Shown piece by piece: positions 8,957 to 19,843 of a stretch of DNA of 64,000 bases; the first letter of the stretch is position 1; every line of letters begins with the position of its first letter. The DNA is from Prevotella sp. (GTDB lineage: Bacteria; Bacteroidota; Bacteroidia; Bacteroidales; Bacteroidaceae). The notes under the pieces are model-generated. The model worked only from the letters and a program-made list of their open reading frames with translations. It ran no database searches and was not told the origin of the DNA. The DNA lies in NCBI GenBank assembly GCA_017651265.1, contig JAGCDO010000056.1, positions 1 to 64,000 of the forward strand. The letters run 5' to 3'. A program made the position numbers and the translations under genes.

Positions 8957-10252
8957 ATGAAAAATTTCGTAGAAGAACTTCGCTGGCGTGGAATGCTGGC
9001 ACAGATTATGCCAGGAACAGAAGAACTGCTCCAGAAAGAAATGGTAACAGCCTATTTAGGAACAGATCCCACAGCCGATTCATTACATATTGGTCATCTC
9101 TGCGGCATCATGATGTTGCGTCATCTGCAGCGCTGTGGCCACAGACCCATCATCCTTGTAGGTGGAGCCACAGGTATGATTGGCGACCCTTCAGGAAAAT
9201 CACAGGAGCGAAACCTGCTCAACGATGAAACCTTGCGTCATAACCAGGAGTGCATCAAACAGCAAGTGGCTAAGTTCCTTGATTTTGAGTCGAAGGAACC
9301 GAATGCCGCCATCATGGTGAACAACTACGACTGGATGAAAAATTTTACCTTCCTCGACTTTGCTCGTGAGGTGGGTAAGCACATCACTGTCAATTATATG
9401 ATGGCTAAGGAATCGGTGCAGCAGCGTCTGAATGGTACGGCTCGTGACGGTCTTTCATTCACGGAGTTCACCTATCAGCTCCTGCAGGGATACGATTTCC
9501 TTTATCTCTACCAGCACTATGGGGTGAAGCTGCAGTTAGGTGGTAATGATCAATGGGGTAATATGACCACCGGTACTGAGCTTATCCGTCGTACGTTAGG
9601 TAACGAGGTAGAGACTTTCGCGCTCACCTGTCCGTTGATTACCAAGAGCGACGGTAAGAAGTTCGGTAAGACCGAGAGTGGAAATATCTGGCTCGATCCG
9701 AAGCGTACCACACCGTATAAGTTCTATCAGTTCTGGCTGAATGTAAGTGATGATGATGCTGAACGTTACATCAAGATCTTCACTTCTTTGGAGAAGGATG
9801 TGATTGACGCTTTGGTGGAGGAACACAAGCAGGATCCGGGTCGTAGAATCCTTCAGCGTCGTTTGGCAGAAGAGGTAACCGTAATGGTTCACTCTCGCGA
9901 AGCGCTTGATACGGCTATTGAGGCAAGTAACATCCTCTTCGGCAAGAGTACGAAGGAGAGTCTTCAGAAACTCGATGAGCAGACCTTCCTCGACGTGTTC
10001 GATGGCGTTCCACAGTATGAGATCAGTAAAGAGCAGCTCGGACAGGCTGCCATTGAATTGCTCACAGCCTCTGCTCCTGTCTTCCCCTCAAAGGGTGAGA
10101 TGCGAAAGATGGTGCAAGGTGGTGGCGTGAGTCTGAACAAGGAGAAGCTGACCGATCAGAACAGAATCATCACCACTGATGACCTCATCGATGGTAAATA
10201 TCTGCTGGCTCAGAAAGGAAAGAAGAACTATTTCCTCTTGACAGTGAAGTAA
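8957..10252 (+). CDS. tyrS: Tyrosyl-tRNA synthetase
   Basis: Charges tRNA-Tyr. The 431-aa class I synthetase shows the HIGH box as HIGHLCG near residue 42, the tyrosine/tRNA recognition region [12 protein letters not shown] near 195, the KMSKS-equivalent KFGKTESG near 235 and a C-terminal S4-like RNA-binding segment (about 365-430, [10 protein letters not shown]). It is the last gene of the hemD-rnpA-yidD-tyrS run. Confidence 0.97.
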   Translation: MKNFVEELRWRGMLAQIMPGTEELLQKEMVTAYLGTDPTADSLHIGHLCGIMMLRHLQRCGHRPIILVGGATGMIGDPSGKSQERNLLNDETLRHNQECIKQQVAKFLDFESKEPNAAIMVNNYDWMKNFTFLDFAREVGKHITVNYMMAKESVQQRLNGTARDGLSFTEFTYQLLQGYDFLYLYQHYGVKLQLGGNDQWGNMTTGTELIRRTLGNEVETFALTCPLITKSDGKKFGKTESGNIWLDPKRTTPYKFYQFWLNVSDDDAERYIKIFTSLEKDVIDALVEEHKQDPGRRILQRRLAEEVTVMVHSREALDTAIEASNILFGKSTKESLQKLDEQTFLDVFDGVPQYEISKEQLGQAAIELLTASAPVFPSKGEMRKMVQGGGVSLNKEKLTDQNRIITTDDLIDGKYLLAQKGKKNYFLLTVK

Positions 10253-10315
10253 GAATCTTTGTGGAGTGAGGAATGTGGAGTGAGGAGTGAGAATACAAAA
10301 AAATTATATTTTTGT

Positions 10316-10346
10316 TTTGTATTTCGCTCACTTATTCGTACCTTTG
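10316..10346 (+). promoter_or_regulatory. tRNA-Gln promoter
   Basis: TTTG at 10316-10319, TACCTTTG at 10339-10346, 19-nt spacer containing GCTCACTTATTCG. The tRNA 5' end is 15 nt downstream. The region just upstream (from 10291) forms an imperfect AT-rich stem, as in other members of the repeat family. Confidence 0.85.
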
Positions 10347-10360
10347 CAGCCGAATTTGAT

Positions 10361-10431
10361 TGGGTGATGGTGTAATGGTAACACTACAGGTTTTGGTTCT
10401 GTCATTCCCGGTTCGAATCCGAGTCACCCAA
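10361..10431 (+). tRNA. tRNA-Gln (anticodon TTG)
   Basis: 71-nt cloverleaf: acceptor TGGGTGA (10361-10367) pairs with TCACCCA (10424-10430), discriminator A at 10431. D arm GTGT/ACAC. The anticodon stem starts ACAGG (10386) and the loop TTTTGGT places TTG at 34-36. T arm with GGTTCGAATCC. CCA is not encoded. Confidence 0.95.
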
Positions 10432-10452
10432 CTCCAGGAAGCTGGATAAAAA

Positions 10453-10480
10453 ATAGAGAGATACTGCGGTATCTCTCTAT
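10453..10480 (+). terminator. Terminator after tRNA-Gln
   Basis: 12-bp perfect stem ATAGAGAGATAC (10453-10464) and its complement (10469-10480), loop TGCG, followed by TGTGTTTTTG. It lies between the tRNA and the convergent HU gene and may serve both. Confidence 0.8.
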
Positions 10481-10509
10481 TGTGTTTTTGTAAAATCTTT
10501 ACAAAATGA

Positions 10510-10782
10510 TTACTTGATAGCATCTGCTAACTCAGCACCAGCCTTGAATTTAGCCACCTTCTTAGCAGCAATCTTAATCTTCTGCTTTGTAGCGGGGTTG
10601 ATACCCTCACGAGCAGGACGCTTGTTTACACTGAATGTACCAAAACCTACAAGAGCAACCTTGTCACCTGCTACGAGCGCACCCTTGATAGCTGCAATAG
10701 TAGCGTCGAGAGCCTTCTTTGAATCAGCCTTTGTCAGACCAGCACCAGCTGCAATCTTCTCAATTAATTCTGTCTTGTTCAT
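10510..10782 (-). CDS. hup: HU family DNA-binding protein
   Basis: A 90-aa histone-like protein that bends DNA non-specifically. It begins [20 protein letters not shown], has [19 protein letters not shown] before the DNA-binding arm, and ends with [13 protein letters not shown], all diagnostic of HU. The frame is open further upstream, but the ATG at 10782 matches the family start and lies downstream of a good promoter. Distinct from the longer HU-like protein at 24.7 kb. Confidence 0.96.
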   Translation of the reverse strand: MNKTELIEKIAAGAGLTKADSKKALDATIAAIKGALVAGDKVALVGFGTFSVNKRPAREGINPATKQKIKIAAKKVAKFKAGAELADAIK

Positions 10783-10834
10783 AATTTTACCTATTAAATG
10801 ATTAAAAATTAATACGTTATTCAAAATTCTTTCG

Positions 10835-10865
10835 CAAATATAAGCGAAACAATTCATAAAACAAA
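10835..10865 (-). promoter_or_regulatory. Promoter of the HU gene
   Basis: On the minus strand TATATTTG (10842-10835) and TTTG (10865-10862) are 19 nt apart. The leader to the ATG at 10782 is about 50 nt. Confidence 0.7.
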
Positions 10866-10947
10866 CAAAAAAGTGAAAAAAGTGAAGAATTTCATGAAAA
10901 AAAGTGCTATTAGCCCCATTTTTCTGCCTAATAACAGATATTTTTCG

Positions 10948-10955
10948 TATTTTTG
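10948..10955 (+). promoter_or_regulatory. -7 box of the rhomboid gene
   Basis: TATTTTTG matches TAnnTTTG. It overlaps an in-frame TTG at 10953, which therefore cannot be the start; the ATG at 10989 is 33 nt downstream. The -33 element is weak. Confidence 0.55.
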
Positions 10956-10988
10956 TCGCATCATTTAAGGTTTAGAACAAAAAAGGCT

Positions 10989-11915
10989 ATGCGACGTATT
11001 CCTACTATTACAAAAAACCTACTGATTATAAATGCGTTGATGTTCCTGGCACTTTTGGTGTTCCAGATGAAGGGCATTAACCTGAACGACGTGCTGGGAC
11101 TCCATTTCTTTATGGCGTCTGACTTCCATCTCTACCAGCTCGTGACATACATGTTCATGCATGCGAACTTTGAGCATATCTTCTTCAATATGTTCGCCTT
11201 ATGGATGTTCGGCTGTGTGGTAGAAAGTGTATGGGGACCGAAGAAATTCCTTTTTTATTACATTTCTTGCGGAATCGGTGCTGGTATCATTCAAGAAATC
11301 GTACAATTTGTGTCGTTCTACTTCATGGCGACGTCGCAGATTCCAGGGGCTGGATTTGGTGACTTGTGGCAGATTGCGCAGAATTCTTCTGCTGTACTGA
11401 ACGCATGGACCACAGTGGGTGCTTCAGGTGCCATCTATGCCATCCTGCTTGCCTTCGGCATGATCTTCCCCGAGGAACGCATCTTCATCTTCCCGCTGCC
11501 TATTCCCATCAAGGCGAAATGGTTCGTGGGCATATATGCAGCCATCGAACTGTTCTCGGCGCTGGCTACTCCTGGTGACAGCGTGGCTCACTTTGCCCAT
11601 CTTGGCGGTATGCTCTTCGGCTTCCTGATGATACGCTATTGGCGCAAGCATCCCGAGAGCGACAGATATGGAAGAAGCAACGGTCAGCAGTTCTTCGACA
11701 AACTGCGTACCAATTGGGAGAACCGCAGTCATAGGAATGCGGACGCACCACGAAACAATCGTCAGGACGACCGTACCAACCGTCATACAGAGGACTCATC
11801 TACAGAGAAAACCAACCAACAAGAGATAGACCGTATCCTCGATAAGATACGCCGTAGCGGCTATGATAGTCTGACGGAAGAGGAGAAGCGTAAACTCTTC
11901 GAGAGTGGGAACTGA
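10989..11915 (+). CDS. Rhomboid-family intramembrane serine protease
   Basis: A 308-aa polytopic membrane protease. Seen: six or more hydrophobic segments between residues about 10 and 215, the catalytic serine motif GASGAIYAIL near residue 140 and the catalytic histidine in HFAHLGGMLFG near 200. The tail (about 225-308) is hydrophilic, Arg/Asn/Asp-rich, ending in LTEEEKRKLFESG. HANFEHIFFNM matches the conserved L1/helix-2 region. Start chosen at 10989 because the -7 box overlaps the longer frame. The downstream gene begins 9 nt later. Substrate unknown. Confidence 0.92.
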   Translation: MRRIPTITKNLLIINALMFLALLVFQMKGINLNDVLGLHFFMASDFHLYQLVTYMFMHANFEHIFFNMFALWMFGCVVESVWGPKKFLFYYISCGIGAGIIQEIVQFVSFYFMATSQIPGAGFGDLWQIAQNSSAVLNAWTTVGASGAIYAILLAFGMIFPEERIFIFPLPIPIKAKWFVGIYAAIELFSALATPGDSVAHFAHLGGMLFGFLMIRYWRKHPESDRYGRSNGQQFFDKLRTNWENRSHRNADAPRNNRQDDRTNRHTEDSSTEKTNQQEIDRILDKIRRSGYDSLTEEEKRKLFESGN

Positions 11916-11924
11916 TAATATTGC

Positions 11925-13025
11925 ATGCTCAAGACAATCAAGACATTCACGAGAAACTTGATCATCGGGGCTAATGTGGCCACGGTGATCATGATGTTAT
12001 TGGTGGGCTATTCCGGAAGACTCAATCCTGAATCGTTCCCCATCCTGTCGAATGCCTGTCTGACTTTCCCTATATTCCTCGTCATCAATATCTTTTTCCT
12101 TTTCTTTTGGCTGCTCTTCTATCCCAAAGGAGCCCTTGTCTCCCTTCTTGGTATTATTATAAGTTATGTACCCGTGCGAACATACTGTCCGCTGAACCTG
12201 AAGAGTGAGAAACCTGTGGGTTGCATCAAGGTGATGACCTACAACGTGGATGGTTCCATGAAGAAGGAAACTGATGCACAGGGAAGAGTTATTTATCCTG
12301 CCCTGGAGTATATAGGTGCCAGCGGAGCCGATGTGGTATGTGTGCAGGAAGCTTATATGACCAGAGAGAAGGCGGCCAGTCTGCGACACATCTACCAGTA
12401 TGCTGATACGGCCAGAAACGAACATGGCGGTTCATGTCTTACCCTGTTCAGTAAGTTCCCCATCATCAACAAGGAGCATATTCGTTTGGGCAACAGTCTG
12501 AACACCAGTGCGGCCTTCTATCTGAAAATCAAGAAAGATACGGTCATTGTGATAAACAACCATCTGGAATCAAATAACCTGTCGTTACAAGACCGTGAGA
12601 ACTTTGAGAAAATGGCCGAGGGCTCGCAAAACCGTGAGCTGGCAGGCAAGGAGTCGAAACTGTTGATGGAGAAACTCGCCGAGGCCTCCAAGATCAGAGC
12701 ACCGCAGGCCAGGAAGGTGGCAACGTATATACGTCATCATTCACATTATCCCATCATTGTTTGCGGTGATTTCAACGACAACCCGCTGTCGTATGTCCAC
12801 CATACGATTACCGAAGGACTGACCGACTGCTTTGTAGCTACAGGTAACTGGCCCGGATGGACATTCAACCACAACCGCATCCGTGTGCGTATCGACCATA
12901 TCTTATGCTCGAAAGATATTGTTCCATATCAGTGCCGTGTGGACAGTAAAATCAACGTTAGCGACCATCATCCGGTGAGTTGTTGGCTAAAAATTGGGCT
13001 TAAATCACAAAAAATCAATAATTAA
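11925..13025 (+). CDS. Endonuclease/exonuclease/phosphatase-fold protein with membrane anchor
   Basis: 366 aa. Three hydrophobic segments in residues 1-85 are followed by a metal-dependent EEP domain (about 100-360). The fold's markers are VMTYNVDG near 104, VCVQEA near 139, NNHLES near 210, GDFNDNP near 281 and the terminal SDHHPVS near 346. Family members are nucleases, phosphodiesterases or lipid phosphatases; membrane anchoring suggests action at the outer face of the inner membrane. It follows the rhomboid gene by 9 nt, a pairing common in Bacteroidetes. Substrate not deducible. Confidence 0.85.
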   Translation: MLKTIKTFTRNLIIGANVATVIMMLLVGYSGRLNPESFPILSNACLTFPIFLVINIFFLFFWLLFYPKGALVSLLGIIISYVPVRTYCPLNLKSEKPVGCIKVMTYNVDGSMKKETDAQGRVIYPALEYIGASGADVVCVQEAYMTREKAASLRHIYQYADTARNEHGGSCLTLFSKFPIINKEHIRLGNSLNTSAAFYLKIKKDTVIVINNHLESNNLSLQDRENFEKMAEGSQNRELAGKESKLLMEKLAEASKIRAPQARKVATYIRHHSHYPIIVCGDFNDNPLSYVHHTITEGLTDCFVATGNWPGWTFNHNRIRVRIDHILCSKDIVPYQCRVDSKINVSDHHPVSCWLKIGLKSQKINN

Positions 13026-13060
13026 CGGCCCGAAATTTTTCGAGAATGTGAAAAATTATG

Positions 13061-13068
13061 TATCTTTG
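13061..13068 (+). promoter_or_regulatory. -7 box of secDF
   Basis: TATCTTTG about 90 nt before the secDF ATG. The region 20 nt upstream is TTTTTCG rather than a clean TTTG. Confidence 0.55.
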
Positions 13069-13157
13069 CACGCTCATAATGCCGTTCGTTGAAAAATGAA
13101 TGGCAAAATTGTGTTGATAAACAGTGAAATAATAATTAAAAACAATTCATCAATAAA

Positions 13158-16127
13158 ATGCAAAACAAAGGTATCGTTATTTGTACAGCCGTCTTACTGA
13201 CACTGGCAAGTATCTTCTACCTGTCGTTCTCAGCAGCTACACGCTACTTTGACAGTCAGGCAGCAAAGATCCAGGACCCGATTGCACAGCAGGACTACAA
13301 GGACTCTGTGAAGTATCTGGGCGTCTATTCTTATCAGAAGTGCTTGGAGACTCAGATTGGTCTGGGTCTTGACCTGAAAGGCGGTATGAACGTCATCCTC
13401 GAAATCAGTGTTCCTGATGTAGTAGAGGTACTGGCAGACCACAAAACTGACCAGGCTTTCGTAAAGTCCATGCAGGAAGCTAAGAAAGAAGAGGAGACAA
13501 GTCAGAGTGATTTCATCTCGTTGTTTATCGACGCTTATCACAGAAATGCACCGGGTCATCGCCTGGCAGAGATCTTCGCTACTCAGCAGCTGAAGGGCAA
13601 GGTTTCTACTCAGAGCACTGACAAAGAGGTGGAGAAGGCTCTGCGCGATGAGGTGCAGACCGCCATCGACAACTCCTTCAACGTGGTGCGTAACCGTATC
13701 GATAAGTTCGGTGTGGTACAGCCCAACATCCAGAAACTGGAAGGTCAGCAGGGTCGTATCATGGTGGAAATGCCTGGTATCCGTGAGCCGGAGCGTATCC
13801 GTAAGTTGCTCCAGGGTAGTGCCAACCTCGAGTTCTGGGAGACTTATAACAGTCAGGAGATTACTTCTTACTTCTCTCAGCTAGACCAGCGTCTGCTTGC
13901 TAATGGTGCTGAGACAGCAGCTGATTCTGCTACAGTGGCTAAGGAGGATACGGTAAAGGCTGATGCTCCCAAACTGGACATCAAGGCTAACAAGACTGCC
14001 GATGCTGCAACTGACGAGGCAAAGATCGCTGAACTGAAGAAGCAGCACCCGCTGCTCGCCATGATGTCGCTGGCTCCCCAGGGTAGTCTGAGCGTTGTGG
14101 CTTATGCCAATGTTCGTGATACTGCCGAGATTAACAAGTATATCTACAGTGAGCTTGCACAGCAGATCTTCCCGTCAGACCTGAAACTCTGCTGGGGTGC
14201 TACTCCTTCAGATATGGTGAACAGCAAGAACGTATATGAGCTGTATGCTTTGAAGAAGACTGGTACCAACGGTCGTGCTCCGTTAGAGGGTGACGTAATC
14301 GTGGATGCCAAGGATGAGTTCGATCATGTAACAGGTCGTCCCTGTGTAAGCATGTCAATGAATAGCGATGGTGCTCGTCGTTGGGCAACACTTACCAAGG
14401 CTAACGTAGGTAAGGCTATTGCTATCGTTCTTGACGATGCTGTATATTCAGCTCCTCGTGTAAATGGTGAGATCTCTGGTGGTAACTCACAGATCACTGG
14501 TAACTTCACCGTTGAGACCACTAAGGACTTGGCCAACACGCTGAAGTCTGGTCGTATGCCTGCTCCTGCACGTATCGTACAGGAAGAGGTGGTTGGTCCT
14601 ACCCTCGGTGCTCAGTCTATCAAGCAGGGTATCATGTCATTCATCGTTGCCTTCATCCTGTTGATGATCTACATGGTGATGATGTACGGCTTCATCCCTG
14701 GTATGATGGCTAACTTCGCCCTGATTGTGAACCTGTTCTTCACCTTGGGTATTCTAACGTCGTTCCAGGCGGCATTGACCATGTCGGGTTTGGCCGGTAT
14801 CGTATTGACGTTGGGTACTGCGGTTGACGCGAACGTGCTGATCTATGAACGTATCAAGGAAGAGATGCGAAACGGCAAGGGAATCAAGGAAGCACTGAAG
14901 GCTGGTTACAGCAATGCCTTCTCGGCTATCTTCGACTCAAACCTTACCTCTTTGATCACAGGTATCATCCTGCTCTACTTCGGTACAGGTCCTGTTAAGG
15001 GCTTCGCTACTACTTGGATCATTGGTATTGCCTGCTCATTCTTCACCGCTGTGTTCCTCACACGTCTGATTTACGAGAACCGTCTGAACAAGGACAAGTG
15101 GCTGAACCTGAAGTTCTACACCAGCATCTCCAAGAATATGCTGCAGAACCTCCACATCCCGTTCATGAGCTTCTACAAGAAGACCTTCGTACTGGTGGCT
15201 GCTGCTGTGGTGGTGTTCCTCATCAGCTTCTTCGTTCGCGGCTTGAGCAAGAGTATCGACTTCACCGGTGGTCGTAACTATGTGGTTACCTTCGAGAAGT
15301 CTGTTCAGCCGGAGGAGATTCGTGGTCTGCTCGTTCAGGCCTTCCCGGGCTGTAACACAGGTGCTATCTCTATCGGTACCGACAACAAGACCATCCGTAT
15401 CTCTACCAACTATAAGATTGAGAGCAACAGTCCTACAGCCGACGATGAGGCTGAGACCATCCTTTATACCGCTTTGAAGAAAGCCGGTCTGGTATCTCAG
15501 GCTGACGTGGAGTCGTTCAAGAACCCCGATGTTCGTGAAGGTGGCTCTATCATCAGTTCAACGAAGGTAGGTCCGTCAGTGGCTAAGGACATCACCTACG
15601 GCGCTATCATCAGTGTGCTGATTGCCTTGGTGGCTATCTTCCTCTATATCCTGTTCCGCTTCCGCAACGTGGCCTTCTCTGTAGGTTCTATCGTTGCTCT
15701 GGCTGTGGATACATTGGTAGTGCTCGGTCTGTACTCACTGCTCTGGGGTATCGTGCCCTGGTCGTTGGAGATTGACCAGACCTTCATCGGTGCTATTCTG
15801 ACGGTGATTGGTTACTCCATCAACGATAAGGTGGTGGTATTCGACCGTATCCGTGAGAACCTCGGTCTGCATCCCAAGCAGGACAAGCAAAGTCTGTTCA
15901 ATGAGAGTATCAACCAGACACTGGCTCGTACCGTCAACACCTCTATCTCTACGTTGCTCGTGTTGCTGTGTATCTTCATCCTTGGTGGTGCAAGCATCCG
16001 CAGCTTCGCCTTCGCCATGATCCTCGGTGTGATCTTCGGTACCCTCTCTTCTATCTTCATTGCTTCTCCCGTTGCTTACCTGGTGATGGGTCGTAAGATC
16101 AAGGAAGATGATGTAGTAAAGGCTTGA
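13158..16127 (+). CDS. secDF: Fused protein translocase subunit SecD-SecF
   Basis: A 989-aa RND-type membrane protein that uses the proton motive force to drive late steps of Sec export. The SecD half has one N-terminal helix, a large periplasmic domain (about 40-480) with DLKGGMNVILEI near 72, and the six-helix core with LGTAVDANVLIYERIKEE near 555. The SecF half starts near residue 660, with SIDFTGGRNY near 700 and VIGYSINDKVVVFDRIRENL near 885. The fusion is the normal state in Bacteroidetes. A Lys/Ala/Asp-rich stretch at about 250-290 is a lineage-specific loop. It is monocistronic, closed by a strong terminator. Confidence 0.97.
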   Translation: MQNKGIVICTAVLLTLASIFYLSFSAATRYFDSQAAKIQDPIAQQDYKDSVKYLGVYSYQKCLETQIGLGLDLKGGMNVILEISVPDVVEVLADHKTDQAFVKSMQEAKKEEETSQSDFISLFIDAYHRNAPGHRLAEIFATQQLKGKVSTQSTDKEVEKALRDEVQTAIDNSFNVVRNRIDKFGVVQPNIQKLEGQQGRIMVEMPGIREPERIRKLLQGSANLEFWETYNSQEITSYFSQLDQRLLANGAETAADSATVAKEDTVKADAPKLDIKANKTADAATDEAKIAELKKQHPLLAMMSLAPQGSLSVVAYANVRDTAEINKYIYSELAQQIFPSDLKLCWGATPSDMVNSKNVYELYALKKTGTNGRAPLEGDVIVDAKDEFDHVTGRPCVSMSMNSDGARRWATLTKANVGKAIAIVLDDAVYSAPRVNGEISGGNSQITGNFTVETTKDLANTLKSGRMPAPARIVQEEVVGPTLGAQSIKQGIMSFIVAFILLMIYMVMMYGFIPGMMANFALIVNLFFTLGILTSFQAALTMSGLAGIVLTLGTAVDANVLIYERIKEEMRNGKGIKEALKAGYSNAFSAIFDSNLTSLITGIILLYFGTGPVKGFATTWIIGIACSFFTAVFLTRLIYENRLNKDKWLNLKFYTSISKNMLQNLHIPFMSFYKKTFVLVAAAVVVFLISFFVRGLSKSIDFTGGRNYVVTFEKSVQPEEIRGLLVQAFPGCNTGAISIGTDNKTIRISTNYKIESNSPTADDEAETILYTALKKAGLVSQADVESFKNPDVREGGSIISSTKVGPSVAKDITYGAIISVLIALVAIFLYILFRFRNVAFSVGSIVALAVDTLVVLGLYSLLWGIVPWSLEIDQTFIGAILTVIGYSINDKVVVFDRIRENLGLHPKQDKQSLFNESINQTLARTVNTSISTLLVLLCIFILGGASIRSFAFAMILGVIFGTLSSIFIASPVAYLVMGRKIKEDDVVKA

Positions 16128-16168
16128 TGTAAGTTGAAACTTGAGTGAATTCACCTTATATTATATAT

Positions 16169-16203
16169 AAAGAATCCGCATGGTAACGCCATGCGGATTC
16201 TTT
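16169..16203 (+). terminator. Terminator of secDF
   Basis: Perfect 15-bp stem (16169-16183 with 16189-16203), loop TAACG, A-rich on the left and T-rich on the right, so it could act in both directions. Confidence 0.9.
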
Positions 16204-16226
16204 CTTAACCGACTTGTTTCTGAGTT

Positions 16227-17174
16227 ATGTTTCGGAGAATTCTATATGCGGCAGCACTGATGCTTCTCATCGTTAGCTGTACCCATCATGAGATACCACA
16301 AGGTTCCATTCCCCTAGCCAGCAGTCATTATGGTAGGGCGATGCAACTCTGTGAGGGGAACCACTATGCCGAGGCAGAACTCATTCTGAAGGAAGGAGAA
16401 CTGGTTGCTGAGGCCAGCGATAATATTCTCGAACTACAGAAATGTCAGGATACGCGTTTTCTGGTGGCTCAAATTCTAAGTGCTACCACCCAGAAACGAA
16501 ACTACGAACTGATTCATGACCATGAGAAGGCCACAAATATGGCACAGTTCGTCACATTAGCAAAAGAACTGCTCCACCATACTTATGAACAGGAGAAGAT
16601 TACCGAATTGCAGCATCAATACGAAAAGCAGGCCAAAGACCGCCGCCATTACCAAATACTTGCATATCTCTTCGGACTCCTCTTTCTGGCAATCCTCATG
16701 GTGCTCGCCATCCTCTATTTCAACAGGCGACGCATTGAACAATACAATAGCATTCTCGACCTCAATGCCCAAACCATCGAACGGGCACAGCGGCGTATTG
16801 AAGTATTGTCACAGGAAAGCGAAGCCCACGATAAGGAAATCAACCGCCTAAACGAAAAAATCACTTCCGCACGCCGTTCCATCAACGAGCGCTTAGGTCG
16901 TGGCAAGGAAGTTTTTGACCATATTGTCGCAGGTGGAAAACTGCCCCCGTCGGCAGATGATGAGAACAGTCTCATCGATTATTATTCTGTAAGTCACTAT
17001 GCCACCTTCCACGAATGGACTACAGGCTATGATCATCTCACCGCTCGCCTCTACACCTATTTAATCTTACAGGACATGGGTAAACAAGATGATGACATCG
17101 CTCAAATTCTTTGCATCAGTCCCTCTGCCGTGCGCTCCATCAAATCAAGAGTAAAAGCAAGAAAGAAGCCTTAA
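16227..17174 (+). CDS. Membrane-anchored coiled-coil protein with C-terminal LuxR-like HTH
   Basis: 315 aa. Residues 1-18 look like a lipoprotein signal (LMLLIVSC). The segment 20-135 is helical and TPR-like, with a hydrophobic helix at about 140-162 followed by basic NRRR. Residues 165-225 are a heptad-rich coiled coil. The C-terminal segment (about 270-310, DIAQILCISPSAVRSIKSRV) resembles a LuxR/sigma-type HTH. The layout matches the truncated TPR-TM-HTH signalling proteins frequent in Prevotella and Bacteroides. Inferred role: transmembrane one-component regulator. Target unknown; the next gene is the TonB transducer on the same strand but with its own promoter. Confidence 0.6.
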   Translation: MFRRILYAAALMLLIVSCTHHEIPQGSIPLASSHYGRAMQLCEGNHYAEAELILKEGELVAEASDNILELQKCQDTRFLVAQILSATTQKRNYELIHDHEKATNMAQFVTLAKELLHHTYEQEKITELQHQYEKQAKDRRHYQILAYLFGLLFLAILMVLAILYFNRRRIEQYNSILDLNAQTIERAQRRIEVLSQESEAHDKEINRLNEKITSARRSINERLGRGKEVFDHIVAGGKLPPSADDENSLIDYYSVSHYATFHEWTTGYDHLTARLYTYLILQDMGKQDDDIAQILCISPSAVRSIKSRVKARKKP

Positions 17175-17309
17175 AAGATAGGAAAACAACCAAATCCTGT
17201 TGCAATTATATACTCAGAATGAGCCTAAATAAATAATTAAATCTCTGGTTTTCAATTGTTTGTAAGAAAATCGTCTTTGCAACACACGCTGAAAATAAAC
17301 CCTCGAAAA

Positions 17310-17341
17310 TTTGCAACCTTACTGATTGGATCCTAATTTTG
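17310..17341 (+). promoter_or_regulatory. Promoter of the TonB-like transducer
   Basis: TTTG at 17310-17313 and TAATTTTG at 17334-17341, 20-nt spacer. It decides the start: the open frame from 17339 overlaps the -7 box, so the ATG at 17390 is used. Confidence 0.75.
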
Positions 17342-17389
17342 CCAGTGAGAAGTTCACTTTATTACGAATCATTTAAAACGATAACAACT

Positions 17390-18217
17390 ATGGCAAAGTT
17401 AGATTTAGTATCACTGGAATGGACCGACCTCGTGTTCGAAGGGCGCAACCAGAATTACGGGGCCTACCAGCTTCGCACAGAAACTTCCAAGCGAAACCTT
17501 TGGTCCATCATCTTTGTAGTCCTTTTGGCAATACTCCTCTATCTTGGTCTTACCTTAGAGAACATGGTAGAGGCGCACCGCACTGTTGAAAATACCCAGA
17601 TCGTGGAGGTTACTAGCCTTCGTGACAAGAAAGATGTAAAGGTTGAGCGGAAAGAGGAGATCAAGATAGAACCTGAGCGCATCGTTGAGAAGGTGAAGTC
17701 ATCCATCAAATTCACCGCCCCAGTCATCAAGGAAGACGATCTGGTGAATGAAGAGGAAGAAATTAAACTCGATGAAATCGAGAACAGTAACAAGGCCATT
17801 GGTGCTTTGAACGTTGAAGGCACTGATGAGGTGGGCAGCGAAGTGCTCAAGATCAAGGATGAGATTGCACAACCCGAGCCTCCGAAGAATACGGAAGAAA
17901 ACACGATCTTCGAGGTGGTGGAACAGCAGCCTTCGTTCCCAGGTGGTGATGCAGCCTTGATGTCATGGCTCAAACAGAACCTCAAATATCCATTAATGGC
18001 TGCAGAGATGTCCATTCAGGGTCGTGTAATCGCACAGTTCGTGGTTGAGAAGGACGGTTCCATCACCGACGTAAAAGTTGCCAAGAGTGTGGATCCCTCC
18101 CTCGATAAGGAGGCTGTCCGCGTCATCAAGAGCATGCCCCATTGGATTGCAGGTCGCCAGAATGGTTCACCTGTTCGTGTTAGGTACACTCTTCCTGTCA
18201 CTTTCAAACTGCAGTAA
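17390..18217 (+). CDS. TonB-family energy transducer
   Basis: 275 aa. A short cytoplasmic N-terminus begins MAKLDLVSLEWTDLVFEGRN and is followed by KNYGAYQLR-like sequence (NQNYGAYQLR) typical of Bacteroidetes TonB proteins. There is one membrane helix (about residues 40-62), a Lys/Glu/Val-rich periplasmic linker, and a C-terminal TonB fold from about 185 (FPGGDAALMSWL, then YPLMAAEMSIQGRVIAQFVV). It couples the proton motive force, through ExbB/ExbD, to outer-membrane receptors such as SusC. ExbB/D are not adjacent here. Confidence 0.9.
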   Translation: MAKLDLVSLEWTDLVFEGRNQNYGAYQLRTETSKRNLWSIIFVVLLAILLYLGLTLENMVEAHRTVENTQIVEVTSLRDKKDVKVERKEEIKIEPERIVEKVKSSIKFTAPVIKEDDLVNEEEEIKLDEIENSNKAIGALNVEGTDEVGSEVLKIKDEIAQPEPPKNTEENTIFEVVEQQPSFPGGDAALMSWLKQNLKYPLMAAEMSIQGRVIAQFVVEKDGSITDVKVAKSVDPSLDKEAVRVIKSMPHWIAGRQNGSPVRVRYTLPVTFKLQ

Positions 18218-18261
18218 ACAGCGGAAATGAAATGGGCTGAATAGGCAGTGGAGAGGCACAA

Positions 18262-18296
18262 AAAAACTCCTGAGACTTTCGATCTCAGGAGTTTTT
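18262..18296. terminator. Bidirectional terminator between the TonB gene and eno
   Basis: Perfect 14-bp stem (18262-18275 with 18283-18296), A-tract before and T-tract after, between two convergent genes. Confidence 0.88.
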
Positions 18297-18318
18297 GTTT
18301 GTTCGTTTGTCAGTCTGA

Positions 18319-19638
<1,320 letters not shown>

Positions 19639-19706
19639 TTAAATAAAGATAAATTCGTCCGTGTAAGAATAAGGTTTTACACCTTATTATATATATAATG
19701 CGGATG

Positions 19707-19714
19707 CAAAGATA
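19707..19714 (-). promoter_or_regulatory. -7 box of eno
   Basis: TATCTTTG on the minus strand, about 80 nt before the ATG; the expected -33 position reads TTTC. Confidence 0.6.
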
Positions 19715-19843
19715 CAGCGATTTTGGCTATATCGGAAAAATCGACTTTTGAATTACTATCGATTTAATGATTTTTAATACACAAACCGTCAGATTGCACG
19801 CACTCCTTTTCCGAATGCTCAATGTAGTTGACAAAATCGGGTA

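Noticed and set aside
10953-10988. TTG start for the rhomboid gene
   Set aside because: The codon lies inside the -7 box TATTTTTG, so it would not be transcribed; the ATG at 10989 fits the family.
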